Assembly (NCBI RefSeq): GCF_003265705.1
Contig: NW_020313288.1
Coordinates: 1 to 64,000, forward strand
Reading direction: 5' to 3'
From: Callorhinus ursinus
Lineage: Eukaryota > Chordata > Mammalia > Carnivora > Otariidae
Length of the DNA: 64,000 nt
Shown here: positions 56,056-64,000 of the stretch, piece by piece
How the letters are laid out: every line of letters begins with the position of its first letter
Position numbering within the stretch: the first letter of the stretch is position 1
Program-made: the position numbers and the translations under genes
The notes under the pieces: model-generated
Seen by the model: only the letters and a program-made list of their open reading frames with translations
Database searches by the model: none
Told to the model about the DNA's origin: nothing

Positions 56056-56122
56056 CATGATGATGGCGCAGACTGGCCCCAGGAAACTCCAGATGAACCC
56101 TGTCTCTGTATTCAGCCAGCAG
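56056..56122 (-). CDS. ADGRE1: ADGRE1 exon: second extracellular loop and TM5 start
   Basis: 67 nt; one base completes a codon from the TM3-4 exon, the end is in phase 0. Acceptor 'ctccatag', donor gtaagc. The peptide [20 protein letters not shown] ends IM. The first Cys is the extracellular-loop-2 cysteine expected to pair with the Cys at the top of TM3 (MGC in the preceding exon). The C-W-L motif and F-x-G-P in TM5 are class hallmarks. Confidence 0.96.
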
Positions 56123-56389
56123 CTATGGAGAGAAACAGGATCCAGAGCTTGTCTCAGTCTTGACCCTACAGTTACTCACACTCCAACAAATGCACTAGTG
56201 GAGGAGAGTATAGGGAGCTGACCCTGAGATAAAAATTCTCATGATGGGGCAGGTTACAGCTCAGTTTTCTTTGGGCCACAGCAAGTCTTCTTTCAGACAT
56301 TCCTCCTGGGTAAATATTCCTGAAGCATTCACTTGATGCCCTGCATAGAGCTCGTCCTCAATTCATAATCTTTGTAACCCCCTCCCCTC

Positions 56390-56705
56390 ATTCAGACCTC
56401 TTCACTGGCACACCTGCTCCTTCAAATCTCAGCTCAAATGACACCTCCTCTGAAAAGCCACTTCTGACCACCCCTACCCCTGGTCCATCTCTAGCAGAGC
56501 TTGTTGCTTTTCTTTTTTATAGCATCTATTGGTATCATAAATTATGGTGGTGTTTGTTTCCTTGCAAATTGTCCTTCACTCCCTACAAGAGTATGAGCTA
56601 TATGAGAATTTAGACCTTGAACTTTTGTTCATCTCTGAATACCCAGCACTCAGTGCAAAGTCTGGCATGGATGAGGCATTCCATAATTATTTCTTAAAAG
56701 AAATG
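56390..56705 (+). mobile_element. L2 LINE 3' region
   Basis: 'tcaaatctcagctcaaatg', 'ccacttctgaccacccc', 'gtatgagctatatgag', 'tacccagcactcagtgc' in L2 order, ending in a (GGGA)n run. Confidence 0.8.
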
Positions 56706-57290
56706 AAGGGAGGGAGGGAAGGAGGGAGGGAGGAAGAGAAGGAAGAGATAATTCATTGCCTCTTTCCATCATGTCTCTAGGAATTTGTTGTTTTCACCAT
56801 CTGACAACCATTCCACCACGTTCAGTAACAGCACCCCAATATTCCTTTAGCAAAAGTGTGCCTCCCGCCACAAGAGAAGGAAAATAATAAAGTTTGGCCA
56901 ACCAGGCATTCTTTCCCTGGAACAGGAGTCTCCAAGTAGTAGTAATGAAAAGATGTAAAATGCCCAGAAGATGCTGTCCCTGTTCTTTCAGGAAAAACCA
57001 CTTCAGTAAATACTGGCCAATTCCCTTATCAGCTTCTGCATCTCTGGCTGGAGGCATCAGACTGAAAGCTCTGAGGATTAGCTCACCAGGAGCAGCCCTC
57101 AACCAAAGGCTGCTGGGAGGGAGATGCTGGACAAATATGCCCCCTTAGGTGGGATATCAGAGGTACATGCCCTACAGTTTCCCAGAGGTACTCACTGGGA
57201 TGGAGCCTGTTACCTGCAGCCACATCTGCACACCTGCACCCCATATTTGCTCCTTCTCTTCCCCACACTTAGTGCTTTTTCCGAAGGTCA
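56706..57290. other. ADGRE1 intron, nothing recognised
   Basis: Apart from a (GGGA)n purine run at 56,708-56,745 no family is clear. Open frames lack support. Confidence 0.4.
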
Positions 57291-57665
57291 TCTCAAATCC
57301 TTGTCATACTATTCCTCTCTTCCGAACTTGCTGTGGTTCTCACCACCTGGAAGGTACTCTCTAAATTCCATGCCCCTCCCCCAGTTTCCCCTTCTTTCAG
57401 CCCAATCCATCTGTTCTCCAAACAGACCTTGAGCCCTCCTTTGGGAAGCTATTGCCCTAACCTATGTTGCCACCCCCTTTTCTATTTACCTATGTACATT
57501 TCAGTAGAGCTTTCAAGACTCATTCAAATTCTGCCTCCTCCAGGAAGCCTTCCATGAACTTTCCCACTCCCATATGCTATCATCCTTCTCTGGTCTGTGT
57601 CAGTGCTTATATTACCCACACCAACATCGGACACTTCATCATGGTGACCTTGCATTGTCACCACC
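57290..57665 (+). mobile_element. L2 LINE fragment
   Basis: 'caagactcattcaaattctg', 'cctccaggaagccttcc' and neighbouring words are L2 3' text. Confidence 0.6.
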
Positions 57666-58495
57666 ATCTCCCGACAAGATAGTCAGATCTGAATTCATTT
57701 TGGATACTTCCTAGCTATGTGGCCCAGGACAAGTTCTGGAACTGTGCTGAGCCTCAGTTTCCTCTGAAGCTACCATTCATTAAGCTGTTACTTTATGTAC
57801 CACCATGTGCAGCAGCACAGGTTGTACACTGCCCAAATCCAGGGGACACTACTCACACTGTACACAGTGGAGACTCTTAGTCCTCGCACAGAGGATTTCT
57901 GTTGAGAAGTACCAGAGATAATACATGTTTGTAAAGCTCTGCCGGATATAGGTTTGATGAGTGCTCACTTCCTACGGATTCCTTTCCCTCACCTCGTATC
58001 TTATGACCTCACCTGAAATATAAACCATCAGTAGTAGGCAGGGAGGATATTTAGTGACATAAACCTGGATATTTAGTTCCCTAACTACAGCTTAGCAGTG
58101 CCTACAACACAGGGTGATGAACACAGGCCCTGGGATTGGAAAGACCCAGATTCATGTCCTCACACAGCCCCCTTCTCACTGTAATAGCAAGAAAGCCTAG
58201 CTTTCCTCATCTGTAAATTAGAACAGCACCATTATCACAAGGATCATAGAATTACATGACATGATGCAGTGAGTTATAGTCTCTGCCCTAGCCACATACT
58301 GCTTATCCTGTCATTTACCTGTTTTTCAAAGTTGACTCACTTTTTTTACTTATACAATGGAATCATGTCTATGATATCATGAGTTTGGTTGATAGGCTGG
58401 CAATTCTTTCCTAATGTCCTATAAGATAAATACAAAAATATTTTTAAATTATACTCACCAACACACTACCCAAAATCCTCTCACATGAACCATGT
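57666..58495. other. ADGRE1 intron; MIR-like scraps
   Basis: 'gagcctcagtttcctctg' near 57,749 and 'agcctagctttcctcatctg' near 58,193 are MIR-type words. No exon. Confidence 0.45.
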
Positions 58496-58539
58496 GATAA
58501 ACAAAACTTGCTTTAAAACAGACAGTGGTGATGATGATG

Positions 58540-58775
58540 ATGATGGCATGTATAATGCTTTACTCTGTGCCTGACACTGTTCTAAATGTTTTGCAGATAA
58601 TGACTCCTTTAACCCTCACAACACTATGACGTAGGCATTGCTGTCAGCCCCTATTGTATGGATGAGGAAATGGAAGCACAAGTAACTTGCCCAAGGTAGC
58701 ACAGTTAGAAGGTGGTAGAGCAAGGATTCAAACCCAAGCAGGCTGGCTCCAGGATCCATGATTTTCAAATTTACA
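58540..58775 (-). mobile_element. MIR SINE
   Basis: 'gcctgacactgttctaaatg', 'tgtatggatgaggaaatgg', 'aacttgcccaaggtagcac', 'tcaaacccaagcagg' is MIR in reverse, nearly full length. Confidence 0.82.
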
Positions 58776-59020
58776 ACCAAGTTCATTGTTTACACCACCA
58801 CCATTCATCTGTACTGTAGTGCAAACAGTGGTTCCTGGATATGTGCAGTGCACAACCTGTGCTACTGTACATGGCAGCCCTGAGACTGACAAAACATAAA
58901 GAGCTCAATACATGGTAGACACAATTATAGCTACTGTTATTGCTCTTCTTGTTGTTCATGTAAATATCATCATAAACCCTGGCAGCAGGCTCTTCAGGGA
59001 GAGAGAAGGATATCACTTAC

Positions 59021-59256
59021 CGATTATGCATCCCAAAACCTTGTGGCTGCACACTGGCAGAGACAGCCACCACCAGCACTGGGAGCCCGTAGCCAAAGGC
59101 ACAGAGGTACCACATCTTGATGTTGCGAGAGCTGAAGTAATTCACCACTTTCAGGTTCCTGACCATAAGGAAGAGCATTACAGCCTCTACCAGCATCCAG
59201 AAGAAGCAGGCAAGGAAAAGGTAGTGCAGGAAGCCTGCAATGATGGCGCAGCCCAT
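59021..59256 (-). CDS. ADGRE1: ADGRE1 exon: TM3 and TM4
   Basis: 236 nt; phase 0 start, ends two bases into a codon. Acceptor 'ctcctctacag', donor gtaagt (consensus). The peptide MGCAIIAGFLHYLFLACFFW leads through MLVEAVMLFLMV (TM3) and the loop RNLKVVNYFSSRNIK to YLCAFGYGLPVLVVAVSASV (TM4), then QPQGFGMHNR. The MGC cysteine, the F-W-M-L-V-E-A motif and GYG.P are the strongest adhesion-GPCR signatures in the window. The ATG is internal, not a start. Confidence 0.98.
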
Positions 59257-59574
59257 CTGTAGAGGAGAAACATGCACACTCAGGATCCTCCTACCCCCCC
59301 CCACCCCCACCCAAGAAGCAGGTTCAGACAACAGTGGGGGTAACTTTGATTGGAGTTCCTCAACCACAGCCCATTCATTCATTCCACAAACCTTTATAGA
59401 GATATTCTTCCCTGCAGGTGCTATCATCCCTTTGGTAGGGGGACCCATTGTCCTGGTTTGCCTGGGACTGGTTTTTCCTAGGACATATGACTTTCAGTGT
59501 TAAAACTGGGGGAGTTTTGAAAAGAATGGATAGTCGATCACCCTACCTCAGAGGATGTTTGAAGATATTGAGTG

Positions 59575-59785
59575 TGGAGGTCAGCAAACTGTAGTCATTG
59601 GGCTGGCTGGCTGTTTTGTAAATAACGTTTCATTGGCACATGGCCACATCCATTTCTATGTTTTCAATGGCTGTTTTCATGCTAAAACAGCAAAGCTGAG
59701 TGGTTGTGACAGAGCCCTAGGATCTGCAAAGCCGAAAATATTTATATCTGCTTCTTTACAGAAAAAGTTTGCTCACTCCTAGTCA
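59575..59785 (+). mobile_element. Old hAT-type MER element copy
   Basis: 'aggtcagcaaactgtag', 'ttgtaaataacgtttcattg', 'gcaaagctgagtggttgtgac', 'cagaaaaagtttgctcac'. Same family as 9.55 and 25.03 kb, about 210 bp, both ends present. Confidence 0.82.
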
Positions 59786-60085
59786 AATGGTGGGAGTGAC
59801 AAGTGCTACTAGCACTGAGTTCTGGGAAGTTAAACATTCCACAGTGGGGGCGGGGGTTCTACCCAAAGAATGATCACCCCAGATAGAATGTCACTAGTGC
59901 TCCTTCTGGAAAAATCCTGGGAACCTACTATGTTTCTGGTATAGTTATGGGGGTAAACTGGCCAAAGTTCTTGCTCTCGTGGGGCTCATAGTCTAGTGGG
60001 GGGGCAGATACACAACAAGTAAAACAACAAATAATATGGTTTCAAATAAATGCTGGGAAAGAAAGCAACAAAGACTGATAAGGTG
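59786..60085 (+). mobile_element. L2/MIR3-like diverged block
   Basis: 'ctactatgtttctgg', 'gggctcatagtctagtg', 'acaagtaaaacaacaaat' belong to the same diverged block seen near 9.4, 13.5 and 42.2 kb. Ends unclear. Confidence 0.45.
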
Positions 60086-60089
60086 TAGA

Positions 60090-60292
60090 GTTTCACAGCT
60101 GTAACATTATTGACATTTGTAACACTATTGCCAGATTATTTTCTGTCATTGGATCTGTCCTGTGTATTGTAGGGTATTTGGCAGCATCCTTAGTCTCCAC
60201 CAGATGCCAGCAGCAACCCCACCAATACTGTCTCTAGATATCACCGAGTGTCCTCTAGGGGCAGAATCCTCCAAAATAAGAACCAATGGTTT
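60090..60292 (-). mobile_element. MER20 DNA transposon
   Basis: 'ttattgacatttgtaac', 'gatctgtcctgtgtattg', 'tggcagcatcc', 'gatgccagcagcaacc', 'gtgtcctctaggggcag'. Second MER20 in the window. Confidence 0.82.
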
Positions 60293-60532
60293 AAACAGTA
60301 ATAGGAGGGACCACCACAATATACAACATGATCAGGGAAATGATTTTAAGCTGAGACCTATCACAAGAAGGAGTCAACCAGGTGAAGAACTGGAAACAAG
60401 TATCATCAAAAGAGGGCATAGCACATGCAAAGGCCCTGAAGAGGGAACTAGCATAGACGTTGGGTAGGATGAGCAGAGGCAGATGTGGAGATGGTGGGGC
60501 TGAGTAAGGACACAGTCTAAGGGATGTGAGAC

Positions 60533-60727
60533 CTGGTTGTCAGTCTTGTCTACACCGATGATGAAGAGAGTCTTGGCCAAGAAGAGGCAGATGCAGAGGT
60601 GCAGGTGGAGGTACGTGTTTTGGTTGCGAATGGCATGACACAGCAGGAAGGTGGCGATGGCCAAGATGAGACACACCAGGGAGATGATCATGCCCACATG
60701 GCTAATGATGTACAGGGATAACTCCAT
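60533..60727 (-). CDS. ADGRE1: ADGRE1 exon: TM1 and TM2
   Basis: 195 nt, 65 codons, phase 0 at both ends; acceptor 'cttcctgacag', donor gtctca. The peptide MELSLYIISHVG leads into TM1 (MIISLVCLILAIATFLLC), the loop HAIRNQNTYLHLHL, TM2 (CICLFLAKTLFIIGV) and DKTDNQ. The same size, phase and layout as the ADGRE4 exon at 4,216-4,410 show common descent. The donor gtctca is not the best consensus but the family requires this exon end. Confidence 0.97.
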
Positions 60728-60759
60728 CTGTCAGGAAGGAGATACACCACTCAGAGAGG

Positions 60760-61495
60760 GACTGACATCCCTCCGGGCAGAAAAAAGAATTATCCAGACT
60801 CCTGACTGGGGCAGAAAGGACTCAAGGACATTTTCTCCCTTTGACACTCAGAGTGAACTAGATATTGTCCAGCATCATCCTTTGGAATCCATCAGCACCC
60901 GTTCCCACTCCTGTTCTGTGCCCCAATTCACGTTGTACTAGAGCAGGATGTCTATAAACTATATTTCCCAGAATCTCCTGGGGCTAGGGTCCTGGATGTC
61001 ATTTAGGTTCTCCAATGAGATATAAGCACAGAAGTTTTGGAAGGCAGAATGGAGGCAGATACCAGTTTTCTTTCTGCAGACAGGAGCAAGCTATGGCTGG
61101 GCTCCACATTCCAGCTGTCCCTTCTTTGATTGCATGGATGTGGGGTGATCTGACAGCAGCAATTTCTGACCTCTGGATTACAGCTGCAGAGGGGTGATCT
61201 CGAAACCAAACCCCAAGTGGCAGCCCCTGACTTCAACTCCTCCATCCCTTCCCGTGATTTTGTGAGCATCCCATTCCCTGCTTGAAATATCTAGAGTGGT
61301 TACCATTTCCTGCCCTGAACCAGGACTGCTACACAGGCGTTCAGAGATGCCCCAACTTCTGGGAGTGGAAATGGCAAGCCGAGTCCTTCCCCTATTCACA
61401 ATTATTTTTATTCACAATTAATTTTAAATTTTTGAGTTCCTTCTGTGTATTGAAGTTGTGACAAGGTACCATCTCACGAGCTACTCCCTATGATT
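60760..61495. other. ADGRE1 intron, nothing recognised
   Basis: No exon or confidently named repeat. Confidence 0.45.
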
Positions 61496-61499
61496 TTGT

Positions 61500-61700
61500 G
61501 ATGTGGTGGCTAAGAGAATGGACTAGAGATCTGCCAGTTCCTAGTTGTATGAGCTTGGGCAAGATACTTAACTGCTCTGAGCCTCTGTTTCCTCATCTGT
61601 TTAAAGAGGATCCTAACAGTAACTACCCTGTATGGTTGTTGTAGGAGGATTCAATGAAAATACTTAAAGTGCTCACGACTGTGCAGGAAACGTATTACAT
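61500..61700 (+). mobile_element. MIR SINE
   Basis: 'gtggctaagagaatggac', 'gagcttgggcaagatac', 'ctctgagcctctgtttcctc' and 'gttgttgtaggaggattc' are MIR in order. Confidence 0.85.
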
Positions 61701-61834
61701 GCTCTGTAGGTCTTTACCCACTCACCAAGGCTCACTTCACATCCATCCCCTCCCTGATTGATTGCTAGCTAGCTCTCACCAACACACTTCTGAATTCCCA
61801 TAGCACAACTTCTTGCACCATGTACATGGTTTTG

Positions 61835-62040
61835 TGGAAAGAGTCCTCTGGAGCTAGACTGTCCTGGGCTTGAGCCTCATCTTGAGTTTCCTAAGCAGGT
61901 GGGCTATGGAGCCTCAGCCCCCATCCTATAAAAGGGCCTGAAAACACATAACTTAAAATAAAGGGTCCAACACAGTAGGTGCTCTGTAAATGGGATCTGT
62001 GATTATAATTGTCCCAGCATCTGCTTAGGGTCAATTCTCA
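61835..62040 (+). mobile_element. MIR SINE, diverged
   Basis: 'gagctagactgtcctggg', 'agcctcatcttgag', 'taggtgctctgtaaatggg'. A second MIR close to the first. Confidence 0.6.
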
Positions 62041-62232
62041 TTTTATACGTGAATGTCATGGCTTCCGAGCCAGACCCTGAATTCTCCAAGGGCAGAGGTA
62101 TCGCACACCCCATCTGTCCCCACCCCAACTCCCTCCCACAATACCCAAGGCCATGAGAGACACATAATGGGTGTTTATTCAATATTTTCCCCTTGGATTT
62201 GGGGAGCCAGAACACAGAGAATCAGTACTGAC

Positions 62233-62403
62233 CGTGAGCTCCCCAGAAGCCATGATGATGGCCAGGTTCATCATTTGATTACAGCTGCAGACAGTATGCG
62301 TCTCAGAAGCTTCAAGGACCACACAGCCAGAGGGCATCCACCTACCACCCTCCACAATGGGGTCCCAGGAAACGCAGATAGGCCTCTCAAATTCCTGCTT
62401 TGG
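62233..62403 (-). CDS. ADGRE1: ADGRE1 exon: GPS motif
   Basis: 171 nt, 57 codons, phase 0 at both ends; acceptor 'ccattttcag', donor gtcagt. The peptide has PKQEFERPICVSW, GGRWMPSGCVVL and CSCNQMMNLAIIMAS, with four GPS cysteines and two tryptophans. At the cleavage position it reads QMMN where cleaved receptors have HL-S/T, so the catalytic His and the Ser/Thr nucleophile are both absent. The same is true of the human ADGRE1 form (NQMAN). This receptor is therefore expected not to be autoproteolysed in the usual way, unlike ADGRE4 next door. Confidence 0.96.
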
Positions 62404-62742
62404 CTGAAAATGGAAAGGCTCTTGTCACCCGAGACTCTCCTTCATATGGATTCAGTATGACCAACTTCAAGAGTCATTTGGGGCAGGAAGATGCAGGTAT
62501 GTTTGGGAGGGAAATGTGGTATTTCAGTGTGCAAGGATGGAGGGAAAGTTCTCAGATACCAGATCTGCCTCTAGCACTGAACTGGTCATAGCCAATGTAG
62601 ATAACATCCCTGTAAATGTTCCTGCATCAACATCACTTAATCTGGGCCCAATCTTGCCCAGTGATGGATGGAAGAATACACATAGAAAGAGGAGAGCCCT
62701 CCTCTCTAAAGGTGGATTTTGGGGATCAGCTTGAGTTGCAAG
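62404..62742. other. ADGRE1 intron, nothing recognised
   Basis: No exon or repeat. Confidence 0.45.
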
Positions 62743-62756
62743 AAACTGTGAGAGCA

Positions 62757-62980
62757 GGTCGCCTGGGTGGCTCAGTTGGTTAAACCGCTGCCTTCAGCTC
62801 AGGTCATGATCCCAGGGTCCTGGGATCGAGCCCCACATCGGGCTCCCTGCTAATGCAGGAAGCCGGCTTCTCCCTCTGCCTGCTGCTCCCCCTGCTTGTG
62901 CTCTCTTCCTCTCTCTCTCTCTCTCACTATCTCTCTCTGTGTGTCAAATAAATAAATAAAGTCTTTAAAAAAAAAACTGT
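62757..62980 (+). mobile_element. SINEC
   Basis: 'ggtcgcctgggtggctcagt' head, 'gatcgagccccacatcggg' body, (CT)n and 'aaataaataaataaagtc' tail. Flanked by aaactgtgagagc at 62,743-62,755 and 62,983-62,995. Confidence 0.95.
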
Positions 62981-63090
62981 GAGAGCTTGCTGCCTTTGTG
63001 GGTCCCTATCAAAAATGAAAGTCAAACCCACTGGGGGATAGGGCATTCTCAGTATGTAGATGGGGGCTCAGCAGGGACGTCTTCACAAAC

Positions 63091-63296
63091 CTCAATGTGC
63101 TCCAGCATGTAAATGACTGGGTCAGAGAAGCCATGTTTCTTCTCCCCAGTCATGATGCCCTGTACCACGCGAGAATTCATCTTCACCTTCAACTTCCTCT
63201 GGGAGTTGGTCAAAGGGGTCTCAGGGTCTTGGAAGAAGCTCTCATCTAAAAGAGACTCCATCCCCGAAAAGGAGACAAAAGCCACCCCAGTGGTGC
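63091..63296 (-). CDS. ADGRE1: ADGRE1 exon: GAIN domain core
   Basis: 206 nt; two bases complete a Gly codon from an exon beyond the window, the end is in phase 0. The acceptor is 'ggggaaatcacag' after a poly-T tract, the donor gtttgt. The peptide TTGVAFVSFSGMESLLDESF continues FQDPETPLTNS, MNSRVVQGIMTGEKK and DPVIYMLEHIE, matching the last GAIN exon of ADGRE1. It precedes the GPS exon in frame. It is the most upstream ADGRE1 exon visible; the EGF and stalk exons must lie to the right. Confidence 0.95.
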
Positions 63297-63729
63297 CTGT
63301 GATTTCCCCCAAAGGCAAAAAAAAAAAAAAAAAAAAAAGGAATCATTTGCTCAGTAGTGATTACAGATGACCCAACATGTACATACACATACACACTTTA
63401 ACATCCCATGTATCTCTGTACCTCCACTGGCCCACTCTGAGGATTGCAACACCAGTGCAGCCAGTGGACTTCTAGATTGGTGACCCTCACTAGAACCATT
63501 AAAAAAATCCTGAGTTGCTTCCACCTGGAGAAATGCTGGCTATATTTAAAAAATAAATTTTAATTTGTATTTTTAAGAGACAATCAAACTGAGCAGGGGG
63601 AAATAAGTTCGTCTCCCACATTTATGGTTATTCTTGCTCCATCTCTTTGGTAGGCTTCCCCTTTCAACGTTGGTGGTCTTCAGGGATGTCCCAGGCCTGT
63701 TCCCTGAGCCCCCCAGACCAAAGATAGAT
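63297..63729. other. ADGRE1 intron; nothing firm
   Basis: Includes a 22-A run (63,317-63,338) next to the acceptor of the GAIN exon, which on the gene strand is a long T tract. No further exon is seen. Confidence 0.45.
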
Positions 63730-63925
63730 TGAGGAGTGGCCAAACAATGGCCCACAGGCCGATCTGGTCATTGCCTCTTCTGTATAAATAAAAGTGTTAC
63801 AGCAACATGGCCACACACATTCGTGTATGAACACCTTTGCACCGTGAGGGACTGTATTGCCCTCAATGCCTAAAACATTTACAAACCTGCCCTCTACAAG
63901 ACAAGTTTGTCAATCCCTGATACAG
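63730..63925 (+). mobile_element. Old hAT-type MER element copy
   Basis: 'gccaaacaatggcccacagg', 'ataaataaaagtgttacagc', 'acaagtttgtcaatccctg'. Fourth copy of the 9.55 kb family. Confidence 0.7.
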
Positions 63926-64000
63926 ACCAGCGCTGTCCACTTAGCAATACAACATGAACCACCTAGGTAATTTTAAGTTTTCTAGCAGCCACACTTTTAG
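63926..64000 (+). mobile_element. Old hAT-type DNA transposon, left end, cut by window edge
   Basis: 'agaccagcgctgtccac', 'aacatgaaccacc', 'ttctagcagccacactt' match the start of the 4.60 kb family. Confidence 0.6.

Larger units (their letters stand above)
45447..63296 (-). other. ADGRE1: ADGRE1 (EMR1) gene, 3' part: GAIN core to C-tail
   Basis: Eight coding exons on the minus strand, about 413 codons without a stop, cover the last GAIN exon, GPS, TM1-7 and the cytoplasmic tail. The order and wording ([57 protein letters not shown]) identify ADGRE1, the macrophage/eosinophil EGF-TM7 receptor. The 5' exons with signal peptide, EGF modules and stalk lie past the right edge. The gene is followed ~19 kb later by ADGRE4 in the same direction. 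Introns carry one large antisense L1, SINEs and old repeats. Confidence 0.95.

Noticed and set aside
58912..59262. 116-codon plus-strand open frame over the TM3-4 exon
   Set aside because: Shadow of the real ADGRE1 exon on the minus strand, which has splice sites and clear family motifs.
17657..62980. tRNA-like segments in SINE heads as tRNA genes
   Set aside because: They are tRNA-Lys-derived SINE heads with body, tail and target duplications, and are diverged from functional tRNA.
1..64000. CRISPR arrays, operons or phage-type systems
   Set aside because: No regularly spaced repeats with unique spacers, no compact gene clusters; the sequence is intron-rich mammalian DNA.

Overview
This is 64 kb of mammalian nuclear DNA, most likely from an arctoid carnivoran (bear, seal or mustelid group). 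The evidence is at least 16 tRNA-Lys-derived carnivore SINEs (SINEC type: 'cctgggtggctcagt' head, CT-rich body, 'aaataaataaaatctt' tail) and several young carnivore L1s. Older mammalian repeats (MIR, L2, MER20, MER5A, Tigger, MaLR LTRs) fill the rest. I cannot name the species.

The only cellular protein-coding content I can support is two paralogous adhesion-GPCR genes in head-to-tail order, both on the minus strand. The right-hand gene (63.3 kb down to 45.4 kb) is the 3' half of ADGRE1 (EMR1; the mouse orthologue is F4/80): the last GAIN exon, the GPS exon, all seven transmembrane segments in five exons, and a C-tail exon. Its signal peptide, EGF modules and N-terminal stalk lie beyond position 64,000. 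The left-hand gene (26.1 kb down to 4.2 kb) is the 5' half of ADGRE4 (EMR4): signal peptide, two EGF modules, stalk/GAIN, GPS and TM1-2. TM3-7 must lie left of position 1. ADGRE4 is a pseudogene in human, but every exon seen here is open, in phase and bordered by usable GT/AG sites. From the GAIN exon onward the two genes have the same exon cuts (the TM1-2 exon is 195 nt in both), as expected of a tandem duplication. I call exon ends from sequence; no transcript was available.

The introns and the 19 kb between the genes are mostly transposable elements. The largest is a 5.5 kb L1 (46,833-52,319) antisense in an ADGRE1 intron, with a matching target-site duplication. It keeps its 5'UTR, but a deletion fuses that UTR to the last ~75 codons of ORF1. 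ORF2 has one 1-nt deletion, and a 43-nt block has been replaced by exactly 43 A's. A second L1 (1-~3,945) is a decayed copy running off the left edge. Other L1 events include an inverted 'twin-primed' copy (7,242-8,850), an L1 next to a second L1 inside a hAT-type element (9.55-11.39 kb), and tiny 3'-end L1 insertions of 77 and ~131 bp. SINEs cluster at 36.2-37.5 kb, and one SINE sits tail-to-tail inside another at 23.2-23.5 kb. A 45-bp minisatellite lies at 29.4-29.85 kb.

I found no CRISPR, bacterial or phage-like system and no wholly new gene family. The most notable observations are the intact ADGRE4, the odd structure of the large L1, and the contrast between a canonical GPS in ADGRE4 and a non-canonical one in ADGRE1.
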